NCBI RefSeq assembly: GCF_023078275.1
Contig: NC_062978.1
Coordinates: 11,537,716-11,601,715, forward strand
From: Leguminivora glycinivorella
Taxonomy: Eukaryota > Arthropoda > Insecta > Lepidoptera > Tortricidae
Reading direction: 5' to 3'
DNA: 64,000 bases
Part shown: positions 55,540-64,000 of the stretch, one piece after another
Layout: each line of letters begins with the position of its first letter
How positions within the stretch are numbered: the stretch's first letter is position 1
Program-made: the position numbers and the translations under genes
The notes under the pieces: generated by a model
Databases searched by the model: none
What the model was told of the DNA's origin: nothing
Seen by the model: the letters and a program-made list of their open reading frames with translations, nothing else

Positions 55540-56698
55540 CCCTTAAATCGACAACGTCCACTATACTAGACACCCCAAGTAAAAAATTCTACACCGAATA
55601 TTAAAGCATATCAATACTTTTGATGTAGCGTAAGTGAATCCTTAGTTATTTTTAAGTAATTAAAAAAATATTAGAAACCAGTGGAGACCTAATATTTGTG
55701 TCAAACTCCTTCAGAACGCAGACCTTACAAGGAAGCATCCGACTGACTGACATCGTTGCTAGTTGTTTTATTATTTTGTATGACAGTATTATGCAGCATT
55801 TAAATATATAATATGTTAATAATTATTTAATAAGTCACAGTCTAAATAACACGAAAAGGTGTTTTTTTATGGGTATTACACACTTGAAAAGTGCGGTGTG
55901 CAGTATTTTACCCGTTGTCAAGTTCACGATACTTTTGCTACGTCCAGTATGTTGGACGTTGCCAAGTAAACGAAGATTAAAAACAATTCTTTTTTTATGA
56001 TTTTTTTTATTGTAAATCATAATAATATAAGATTTTTGGATGTGTCAAAACCTCAACAATTTTGTTATTTGGTATACTACAGGTTATCGAGCCAAATGGA
56101 TAAAAATATATATTTTTACTGAGTACTTTCTTTGGTAGTCCGTTACAAGGAAGAGCCAATTTCAATATAGAAATTTCTTATGATTTTTTTGATAAAAGGC
56201 ACATGCTTATAATACAAACAATCGCGTATATGTTACTGTTTCTTATGGTATTCCGCTCGTTTAATTTTATGTTAAATATAGGTGTCAATAACGGGAAAAA
56301 TATGATCACTTTAAAAGCTATGAAATTATGTCCCAAAAAAATTGGATGACACAAGTTTATGATATCAATTATTTTTTTATTATAGGATGTTCTTATGGAA
56401 AAAGCACAAGTGTTTTATAATTAGCAAAAAAAGATCATTTCATAAAAAATACCGTATGCTGATAAAATACCGTATACTCGGCATTGTCCAACATACTGCA
56501 CGACTTCTCCTAACTCGTTATGACGCCATCATTACAGCTAAACCTGGCAGCGTCCAACATACTTGACATAGGTTTTTTTCAAAACTATTATAAATATATT
56601 TTTTTAATTATTTTTCTACAAATAAAAACCACATAATAACTTCAGAAAGCATATGCAACCACATTTTTTCGAGATTTTTTTCCTTGTCGATTTAAGGG
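55540..56698. mobile_element. piggyBac-type nonautonomous element (TTAA target)
   Basis: Perfect 15-bp inverted ends CCCTTAAATCGACAA / TTGTCGATTTAAGGG, flanked by TTAA at 55536-55539 and 56699-56702. Ends starting CCC at a TTAA target are the piggyBac signature. The 1,159-bp interior has no transposase but carries the motif CGTCCA(A/G)(C/T)ATACT or close forms at 55555, 55941 (followed at once by an inverted copy), 56486 and 56551, probably transposase-binding sites. The ends differ from those of the element at 61751, so it belongs to another piggyBac lineage. Confidence 0.85.
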
Positions 56699-56702
56699 TT
56701 AA

Positions 56703-57309
56703 ATGAAATATCATGATCATCATCATCATCATAAATGAAATATAGGTATTTCACTAATGCTTGAAATTGCCAAAGCAGATCCTGGGTGTTTTATTTTAAA
56801 TACAATTCATTTGTAGCAAAAAGAAGATTGGTTACGTGACAATATTACAAAACCCTCTCCATTTGTTGCAGAAATATTTCCTTTGTGAATCCTAATTCGC
56901 CACAAACAAAGCGTAGTGCAAATAAATATTGTAACAGCAGCAAAAGGTGCACAAACGCTTGAGTTAAGTAGGTGACACGCTAAAGAATAGAGACGGGTAC
57001 ACGACAAACAGAAGCAACACCCGCGGCGGGCATAAAACGTCCGCTCACAATACAATTCCTGTGTCGAAAGCCTTTGCACAATACTTCTGTGTCGGACGTC
57101 GGCCCACAATACGTGTCGTCCCTTTCAGGTCACTTCCAGTAACGTACACAAACAAATAATTATGCCGCCTTTAGCTACACGTGCAGCTCAAATGTAGTTA
57201 ACGGGTTACTCGAGGGGAGATACGTCTTACATTATGTTTGAGTGAATTGCCTCAAAGGTTGAGTACGGAAAGGGATGTGAATAATAAACGAAATAAAATA
57301 TATACTCCG
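56703..57309. other. No supported gene
   Basis: A GC-richer patch at 56990-57120 lies under a 100-codon minus-strand frame (56807-57109) that is rich in Cys but has no domain and no initiator or splice evidence. I leave it unassigned. Confidence 0.35.
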
Positions 57310-57439
57310 TTATTCATAAACGTACACTAAAGTTATCAAGCCGATAAAGTTCGTTTGTCCCTTTGTATCACACCAATACGTCGGAAAGGGACAAACGAAC
57401 TTTATCGGCTTGATAACTTTAGTGAAAGTTTATGAATAA
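57310..57439. mobile_element. Palindromic element R (copy 2, 130 bp)
   Basis: TTATTCATAAACGTACACTA, AAGTTATCAAGCCGATAAAG, TTCGTTTGTCCCTTT is mirrored by AAAGGGACAAACGAACTTTA, TCGGCTTGATAACTTTAGTG, AAAGTTTATGAATAA with about three mismatches in 55 bp. The loop contains CACACCAATACGTCGG. Better preserved than 22770-22899. A transcript would form a long, nearly perfect hairpin. Confidence 0.8.
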
Positions 57440-58044
57440 GAGGGATAGGTAACAAGTAATGCATGTGGAAGCGTAGGAAAAGCTTTTTGTAATAGTATGT
57501 AAGTAAACAGTCTATTGTACCACCAAACCAAGGAGGCAAACATGGTTACATAATTAATTATTGATAGGTTGGTTCATCAGTTGCCATCAGATAAATCGAA
57601 GATGCCAAGGTGCCTACAAATATTTCAATATGCACAAAATATTGATAAAAGAGTTTTTGATCAAACATTCGTGACAAGCTTCCCAACTCCGATATAAATA
57701 TTTGATGTTGTTTGGACAATAGGTGTAAATCGACACTCAATATTGTTCCCTTACGTCGAATGGTTGGAAATAGAAGAACTTTTACAGAAAATACGTATGA
57801 ATTGCAACCCCTCTGTAATCTAGTATTCTGAATAAACTACCGGATTACTGGGTCGGTTCCCTGGGTCGCTAGTATATGCCGAATAACTGGGCGTGTCAAA
57901 CTGTCGAGCGCCGGAATACCGAGATACTTGAATCGTACAACAAAGCAAAGATGACATCGCTTTTCTAAACGTCGTCGGTGATGTGTTATTTTAAACATGA
58001 AACTTTCTTTAAATTATGACGTTTACGAGTTAACCATTACAGGA
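57440..58044. other. No gene seen
   Basis: AT-rich; a 60-codon minus frame (57558-57740) has no domain. Confidence 0.4.
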
Positions 58045-58230
58045 CGTATAATAAAGAGTAATACTATCGAGTAACCCGCAACCATCGGTTACCTCACAGT
58101 TACCGCCTGTCAAAAACGTGAACAGTCGACCTGTCATAGACTATACAAGCAAATACACGAAATATGAGCTTAGAATGTGTGCTAGGAATGCGTCTCTTTC
58201 ATACATTTGATCGCCAGTGTCCGAGATGTA
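58045..58230 (-). repeat. Interspersed repeat E (copy 4)
   Basis: ATAATAAAGAGTAATACTAT, CGGTTACCTCACAGTTACCG, CCTGTCAAAAACGTGAACAG, GTGTGCTAGGAATGCGTCTC and TGATCGCCAGTGTCCGAGAT: a minus-strand copy lacking the GC-rich middle. Confidence 0.7.
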
Positions 58231-59049
58231 GGCGAGACTATCAAAATAAAAAAATATGGGCAACTTAGTTTAGTTTAGTTATGATTCTATTGTTTTATTT
58301 ATGTGAGTTTTTTACTGTGTATTGCTTGCGCCTTCCGTAGGACTGAATTTAATTTTAAACTAAAAAGATTACTTTGAATTCCTATTTTTTGTATGTAGGT
58401 ACTAACCATGATACGAGTAATAATATTTGGCACTTAACAAAATAGAAACCGACTATTGAATGCCATTATTAAATAGGTCGGCATTTTAAGGGAATGATAT
58501 TTTGTCAAAGACAAGAATTTGACTTTGACCATCAGTTTTCTGACGATAGGTAACTGACCTTCAGCAGTTTGCTGTTAGTTGAAAACGTCCTGGTCGTCCA
58601 GGTATAAAGAAGACTTACAGAATACCGTTCAAATTGCTGTAATTTAATTTAACTGTAAGACTTCTACTGTGCTACCTCAACAGCATTCTTACTTAGGTTT
58701 CAATTAAAAAAGCATTTCATACAATGTTTATGTATTTGAACGTAACGTTTAAAGATTCGTGTTCAAATGGTATTTGGTTCAATAGTTTTGATAGTGGTCA
58801 ACCTATTTGATTACAAAACCGAAGAACGCGGTTTTAGTCGATGCCACAGTTTATTTTCTAGTCTATCTATTTTACACGTTTTCGATTTTTGTATTAAATT
58901 AGGAATCACGAAGCATTAGCTTAACAAACTAGAAAACAACGAGAATAATTAAAATGATCAGTTTAATATAAAATAAAAGGTTTATAGCTTTAACTTGATG
59001 GTACCAACTACTTAGCATATCACTAACCCATTCGTTTCTTTTTTTTCAG
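58231..59049. other. Intron end with polypyrimidine tract
   Basis: AT-rich, no repeat recognised. The last stretch (TTCGTTTCTTTTTTTTCAG, ending 59049) is a strong 3' splice site. Confidence 0.55.
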
Positions 59050-59193
59050 ATGTGACCGCAAAGACTTTTCGCCCAACAAATAAAGATGTCGACGAAAAAA
59101 TCGATTGTACCCAGAACAATAGAAAGAATGAGTGTTCACTGAAATTGGACGAAAACAAAAGTAAAAATGTCGGTTCGAGCTAGTGTGGGTTAA
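59050..59193 (+). promoter_or_regulatory. Three upstream ORFs in the leader
   Basis: ATG TGA lies at the first six bases of the exon (59050-59055), a minimal start-stop. A second uORF of 18 codons runs 59086-59142 (MSTKKSIVPR...) and a third of 8 codons 59167-59193 (MSVRASVG). All end before the main ATG at 59207, and the last stop is only 13 nt upstream. Such leaders usually lower or condition translation. The effect here is inferred. Confidence 0.55.
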
Positions 59194-59285
59194 GCAAAAG
59201 GAAAAAATGGCCTTCCAAGGTTTTGCCGGAGAGGTGATTGGCTTTTTCCTGGCTGTGGCGTTCTGCATCATATGCCCCGAATATG
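59050..59285 (+). CDS. Exon with start codon of an unidentified secreted or membrane protein
   Basis: After a T-rich CAG acceptor (59047-59049) come 157 nt of leader, then ATG at 59207-59209 in good context (AAAAATGGC) with an in-frame TAA upstream at 59162-59164. The protein begins MAFQGFAGEV; its hydrophobic stretch is VIGFFLAVAFCIIC (residues 10-23), then PEY, with the next codon split by the donor GTAAGT at 59286. A 14-residue hydrophobic core near the N-terminus suggests a signal peptide or anchor. 26 codons are too few to name the family. Later exons lie to the right, probably outside the window. The strong acceptor, start, stop and donor arrangement makes this a real exon. Confidence 0.65.
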
Positions 59286-59334
59286 GTAAGTCAATATAAC
59301 GTGAATTATTTTTCCGCCAAGTTAATTTAATACA

Positions 59335-59492
59335 TACATACATACAATCACGCTTGTTTCCCAGAGGGGTAGGCAGAGATCACGGATTTCCATTTACTAC
59401 GATCCTGACAAACCACTTTCGCTTCACACACTTTCATAACGTTTCTCATACACGCTCGTCGGTTTCGAGTACTTTTGACCTGGCCTTTTTGC
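59335..59492 (-). repeat. Repeat N-related copy
   Basis: CATACATACATACAATCACG, CTTGTTTCCCAGAGGGGTAG, GCAGAGATCACGGATTTCCA, CTTTCATAACGTTTCTCATA and GTACTTTTGACCTGGCC. Shares the GGGGTAGGCAGAG block with 12564-12690 but continues differently. Confidence 0.5.
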
Positions 59493-60573
59493 AAGTTAAT
59501 TTAATAGGTATCTAAAATATGGTTTAGTGCATGACTGTGACGATACTTCATAAAATTAATTAGTAATAAATTGCTCGCATGAAGGATATTATAATTGCAG
59601 TGGTTAATGTAGGTACTAAGTACTTCATTTTGTATCCTATATTTAATAGGTATTTATTTATAAAAAGACAAGACAAGTAACGTTTTGAAAGACTAAAGTT
59701 TGATTCATTTGGAATTCTTGAGGAATACGGGGAGAGTTGATTCCCCTCAGTGAACATCCAAGATGTATGGTGTTTGTGCATTAACATAAATATAACGTGT
59801 GGCGAAAGTTATGACATAACCATATTTATACTAGAGTAGAATGGTAAACCCACATATTAAACAACCTCAAAACTAATAAAGCTCTAAAAACTGCAGTTGT
59901 TTTTATTACGACAAATATCACCAAGTACAAACTTTAACAGTTCAGAAACTAACTTTCGAATAAGGTAATAATGAAATTATATTGCTATGGATGACTGAAT
60001 TAATTGAATTATATTGCTATGGGGGGGTGTCTCCCTTTACTTACCCAGTGTAATTGTATATAGACTAAAATATATTATTATAATGTTAATATTGTCTTCG
60101 GTTACCGCGATGGTTACTCATAAAATAAAACTATGGAAACGGATTAAATCGCGTATAATGAATTTACAATTGGCATATAATTAACCGGGCAACTAAAATA
60201 TTAAACGGGAAGTTATGTCGGCCATATCATACCTATAATATAATTTGGCTGTGTTTTAATATTGTGGCGACAAAAAAAATATATTAAATATTTGAATATT
60301 GAGCATCATTATTATTGAAAACGCGGCAGCCAATTTCAAGCGACAAAAATATTGACGAGGAACATTAAACAATACTTTGGCGACTAAAATAATAATTGGC
60401 ACCTAGTATTGTAAAGCGTAAGATTTTTAATATTTTGTAGTCATATAGAGCACCTAAATAATTATACTTAGCTCATAGTTTAAAGTAGTATTTAAATTGC
60501 GGAGGCAACTAAAAAAATACTGGGAAGTAGGTTTTTTAAAAAACATATAAAATCGTTTCTTTATGGAAACGAT
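59493..60573. other. Intronic DNA, no exon seen
   Basis: AT-rich; the sequence ATGAAATTATATTGCTATG is nearly repeated (59970 and 60005). No coding exon in phase with the donor at 59286 was found. Confidence 0.4.
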
Positions 60574-60624
60574 GGTCTCATCGGAAGATCAGCGCTGGAA
60601 GTCACCAGCAACACAAGTGAGGCC
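60574..60624 (+). repeat. Repeat M hairpin (copy 3)
   Basis: GGTCTCATCGGAAGATCAGC, GCTGG and, after a changed loop, GTGAGGCCGTTTCGTGG. The stem GGTCTCA/TGAGGCC persists, with the fifth pair T-A where copy 1 has C-G. Followed by (TTC)n at 60664-60682. Confidence 0.55.
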
Positions 60625-60830
60625 GTTTCGTGGCACTTCATTCCTTTCTGTCTTGTTGTTATTTTCTTCTTCTTCTTCTTCAGTAGCTAGCTTCAGTAGC
60701 TATCAAAGAGGATTGAGTATTATAGAGAGTTACTGTCAAAGTAAAATGTGTAATCACAGTGCATAGACTGCCATCTCTCGACACAGGCTTAAAACTATGA
60801 ACCTCAGTTTTGACAATTTGGCCCATATTT

Positions 60831-61025
60831 AAAAATATTTTAAGCGGGTTACTCACGTATTAAGTCGATATAGCGTTCGACATGTTTCGGTTCAATTTCG
60901 AGAACCTTTCTCAAGAGTAGCGACCCCGCCTTTACATGTCGAGAGCGCGACGCATATCGACTTAATACGTGAGTAACCCGCTTAAAATATTTTTAAAGAG
61001 AGTCTCACGGGAGTTTTATAGTTAA
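60831..61025. mobile_element. Short Penelope-like palindromic insertion with 16-bp duplication
   Basis: Exact copies of AATTTGGCCCATATTT at 60815-60830 and 61026-61041 bound the insert. The arms AAAAATATTTTAAGCGGGTT, ACTCACGTATTAAGTCGATAT are inverted at 60955-60995. On the minus strand the loop has TTGAGAAAGGTTC, then GAACCGAAACATGTCG, the same stem-GAAAC-TGTC order as 10542-10580. It looks like a minimal Penelope-like terminal repeat pair without coding sequence. Confidence 0.65.
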
Positions 61026-61149
61026 AATTTGGCCCATATTTTTAGCTTGACATGTGTTAAAATGTCAAATATTTTTATTAGCGCTATCTAGCCGAGCGTT
61101 CCCCAAAGGTGTAACTCCATCTTGGCCGCCGTACCTTTTTCATTATGGT

Positions 61150-61215
61150 TTTGAGGTACGTTTTTTTCTTAGATTTTATCCGTCTATACGGAGTTACATA
61201 ATATGTCTTTGGTGG
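61150..61215 (+). repeat. Fragment of the GGTACG...TTATCCGTCTATACG repeat
   Basis: GAGGTACGTTTTTTTCTTAG, ATTTTATCCGTCTATACG and ATATGTCTTTGGTGGC match 5586-5645 and 3990-4055. Confidence 0.4.
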
Positions 61216-61750
61216 CTATTAATATTTAACACTTCATTACATGTATATTTGTGAATTTTGTGATAGACAGCGTGACTGAACGCACGTTACCAATTATAGT
61301 GAACTTTAATGGACTGCAGCTCTGGTATTCGAACAGCGAGTAAATTGTCGCTTGTGTTGTTATTTCTTGCTACAATTTTGACTATTAAATTAAATATGAC
61401 CGCCATTTTGTGACAGCTTTATTAACAAACAATTCGTTAGGTTATCTAATTTAGTGTCGCTTGTGGTTTAACGCGTTTGAATCTAAACCTAAGAACTTCT
61501 TTGTCGATGCTATTCATTCTTTACCAGAACGATGGAGACAAATAGTAGATAACGAAGGCGTTATATTTTTGATAAATGATAAAATATAAATTAAATGTTA
61601 ACTATTACTTTTTAATGTCAATAGATTTTATCCGCGGGACCATACTTGCCTGCCAGGGTACGCTTAATAATGCTTATTTTATCCGATCTGTCACTTGTAA
61701 AAAGTGGCTAAGTACAGCCTGACAAAAAAGAGTAAGTAGTAACAAATTAA

Positions 61751-63558
61751 CCCTACAGTGCATACTGGCCCATATACGTCACAACCAGAACATAGGTGGG
61801 TGGTGACTAATATCAGGTAGCTAGCGACATCTGCTACGCGGCTTAAGTAACATTGCGAACCTGGTTACTACAGTAGTCCATCGTGTTGCCGCTAGGTAGC
61901 GGTAAATCTCCACGGTATCGAGCGATCCATTGAATTTTGGCAGTCGGCGTTAGAAACAGTTTTGACAACTTTCTAAGTGCAATAAAAAACAAATTAAGGC
62001 GTGAATTAGCAAGAAAAAATTATTAGTGTGACCGCTAATCTGTGCAGAATTGCAAGGTAAGTTTTGTTTTTTAGTTTAGCAATGTTTTAATTCTTGTAAG
62101 CAATAATTTTTAAACGTTCCCGATATGGTACGCCATGCGTTTACGTCCATATTAATGTTTCTAGGGAAGGGAGATACTTTTGCACTTTTCAAGGGCTTTA
62201 TGAAGTTAACATAAGATTCAATTTACCCTAATCTGTAGAAATTATTTTATGTTGTTTTATGATGCAGCTCCTTTATTGACAATCGTATTTTCAAGGCATA
62301 AAGTTCAAATTTGCACTTTTTTTTGGTGTTGATCGTAATTTGTTTTAGTTATAACTTTTATTGTATTGTGTTTTAGATGATACGGAAAAAACCATTGCGT
62401 GATATGGATATCGAACATTATTTGTCGATACCGTCGGAGAGTGAGGACGATCTGGATTCTTCTGGAGCCGACAGCGATTTTGATATCGAGGTATTGCGGG
62501 CAACAATAAATCGGGTTTGTGAAGAAAATAGTGACATTGCAAGCATTCGATCGTCTAGTCCTGAGCTAGTCGAGTTGAGCACAGTTCCGTTCGATTTTCC
62601 TTTAACTGATGCAAATAATTTGGAATTAACACCAATTACACCGATAACGATTTCAGGACCACAATCAAAATATGATACATTAGATTTACACTTATGTGGT
62701 ACGATAATAAACCTGTCGTTTTATCTTCGTCTTATGTTGGACAGGAGCCAACAGAAAAAATACGAAGGTTTTGCAAAAAAGACAAGAAATACATAGAGAT
62801 TGACTGTCCCCAAATTGTGAAAAATTACAATAAGCATAATTATGGGAGGGGTTGACTTGCTAGACTCGTTCCTGGGAAAAGACAAGATTAGGATGAGAAC
62901 AAAGAAGTGGTATCTGCGAATATTTTACCATTTTCTGGATGTAACTGTCATAAATTGCTGGCTACTTCACAGAAGAGCTGGAGAGCAAACACAAAATCCA
63001 GTGACGCAAAAGCTGAGAAAGTTTAAATTCGATTTGGCTAAATCTTTGTGTATGTGTGGCCCGATGATGGTCAAGAAAGCTGGACGACCATCTAACAGAA
63101 CTGAAGATCTTATAGCTGACAAGCAAAAAAAACCAAATGTAGCGATTCTCCCCCCTAAGGATGTAAGGATAGACGGAATGGACCATTTTCCGGTATGGAA
63201 CGATAAACGTCAACGCTGTAAATATCCTGACTGTCATGGAAAAACCTTTGTGGGCTGTGAAAAATGCAGGGTGGAACTCTGCCTAAACAAGAATAAGAAT
63301 TGTTTCCGGGAATTTCATAAGTAACGCTATAATTTGATTGTTTTAAAACGAAGATTCGATTTTATTTTATTTTAATACTTTTTTTATCAAAGTAACCTAA
63401 ATGCATGACGTTCCACATGTGGCACGAGATTAAAATTTGATTTTTTTGTAAAAAGTATTGGTTTTTTATTTTTTTTATTATTTTTCCCTATATACCTACA
63501 TCGATATTTATCACATATAAATTATTTTCCCAAAAAAAAAAATTCATGCATTGTAGGG
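61751..63558 (+). mobile_element. piggyBac element, internally deleted
   Basis: TTAA at 61747-61750 and 63559-63562 bounds ends CCCTACAGTGCAT and ATGCATTGTAGGG (12 of 13 bases inverted-identical). Inside is one broken transposase on the + strand, preceded by a 5' region with a donor GTAAGT at 62057 and an acceptor TTTTAG just before the ATG at 62377, so the transcript probably had a leader intron. At 1,808 bp it is shorter than autonomous relatives (about 2.4 kb), in line with the missing catalytic core. The intact ends mean it could still be moved by a transposase supplied elsewhere. Confidence 0.9.
62377..63324 (+). pseudogene. piggyBac transposase, core deleted and frameshifted
   Basis: N-terminal part from MIRKKPLRDMDIEHYLSIP with an acidic SESEDDLDSS stretch, typical of piggyBac proteins. 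Near 62660-62695 the frame jumps into the late catalytic domain (MWYDNKPVVLSSSYVG, KKYIEIDCPQIVKNYNKH), so the region with the first two catalytic aspartates is gone. About 4 extra bases at 62836-62841 shift the frame again; the last part, 62842-63324, reads MGGVDLLDSFLGKDKIRMRT and ends in a Cys-rich zinc-binding domain (CKYPDCHGKTFVGCEKCR, then LCLNKNKNCFREFH). No functional transposase can come from it. The family call is firm. Confidence 0.9.
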
Positions 63559-63764
63559 TTAAAATAGAGACAACATTGTAGTGCCATCTCTTTCAAATCA
63601 ATACATGCGAGTGAACAGGACGACTAGATGATGTTGCCACTTTTTAATCTTTATTCTTTTTTGCCAAGACATTACGTACTTCGGTAAACGTACGCTCTTG
63701 CCTCTAGAATTCAGAAGGTTCTTTTGTTTTATGCTGCCTAGAGGTTTACCTAGTTTACGTTTTT

Positions 63765-63888
63765 AAGGCCCACTTGCACCAACCACTTAACTCAGGGTTA
63801 GTGGGCTATCATTTGTCAAATTCCATATAAAATGGTAGGTTAACCCTCGGGTTAACCCTCCATTTTCGTTGGTGCAAGAGGCCCTAAG
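63765..63888. mobile_element. Short inverted-repeat MITE (CTTGCACCAAC ends)
   Basis: AAGGCCCACTTGCACCAACC at the left and GTTGGTGCAAGAGGCCCT at the right are inverted, with inner TTAACTCAGGGTTAG and GGTTAACCCTCGGGTTAACC. About 124 bp, no frame. I recognise these ends as common in Lepidoptera. Confidence 0.65.
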
Positions 63889-64000
63889 ATGCTTATATTC
63901 TCGTCTTCCTGCTTTATTTTTTCCAAATCTTTTGTCATTTTGCCGTAGTGTTTTAGAAGCAAATTTAGAAATATGTTCCGGAATATTTCTAAGAATAATA

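Larger units (their letters stand above)
20478..59049 (+). other. Inferred 38.6-kb first intron
   Basis: Bounded by GTAAGT at 20478 and a T-rich tract ending CAG at 59047-59049. No convincing coding exon lies inside on the same strand; nearly all recognisable content is transposon or MITE. Very long first introns are usual in developmental, neural or adhesion genes of insects, so enhancers may hide in the single-copy stretches. The claim depends on the exon pairing. Confidence 0.4.

Noticed and set aside
56807..57109. 100-codon Cys-containing minus-strand frame
   Set aside because: No domain, no splice or promoter support, and no repetitive pattern of cysteines expected for a secreted peptide.

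Overview
The window is AT-rich, repeat-dense animal DNA with the look of a moth or butterfly (Lepidoptera) chromosome. The evidence is short CCTAA runs of the insect telomere type, many interspersed repeats of kinds I recognise from lepidopteran genomes, and almost no coding sequence. I cannot name the species.

Gene content. I can support one cellular gene, on the + strand. A CpG-rich promoter-like block (about 20190-20340) leads to a probable untranslated first exon ending at a consensus splice donor (20477/20478). A second exon (59050-59285) opens after a polypyrimidine-CAG acceptor. It carries a leader with three short upstream ORFs and starts a protein with a hydrophobic N-terminus, before a GTAAGT donor at 59286. 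If the exons belong together, the intron between them is about 38.6 kb and is filled with transposons; the rest of the gene lies beyond the right edge. The link between the exons is inference. A 72-codon ORF on the minus strand at 30635-30853 is only a weak gene candidate.

Mobile elements. 1-1000: a GC-rich retroelement with a poly(A) tail and 16-bp target duplications, holding two tandem 66-nt hairpins with compensatory changes. 4-20 kb: tRNA-derived SINEs of two families, foldback elements, 3' ends of LINE-type repeats, and a TA-flanked element with perfect 24-bp inverted ends. 21-27 kb: two palindromic elements and two hAT-type elements with exact 8-bp duplications; the first hAT element holds a nested Penelope-like copy. 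28-30 kb: a 5'-truncated RTE-type LINE end and an older LINE fragment. 34-39 kb: a perfect 63-bp palindrome, a Tc1/mariner-type MITE and a 1.1-kb GC-rich foldback. 47-49 kb: a third hAT-type element containing a dead mariner-like transposon (catalytic spacing D37D). 55-57 kb: a TTAA-flanked piggyBac-type nonautonomous element and a 130-bp palindrome. 60-63.6 kb: a small Penelope-like palindrome and a piggyBac element with both ends and TTAA sites, but an internally deleted, frameshifted transposase.

The useful signals are therefore the insertion histories (exact duplications, nested order), the covarying hairpins in two repeat families, and the architecture of the one gene. I found no prokaryotic operons, CRISPR arrays or rRNA genes and no convincing functional tRNA gene.
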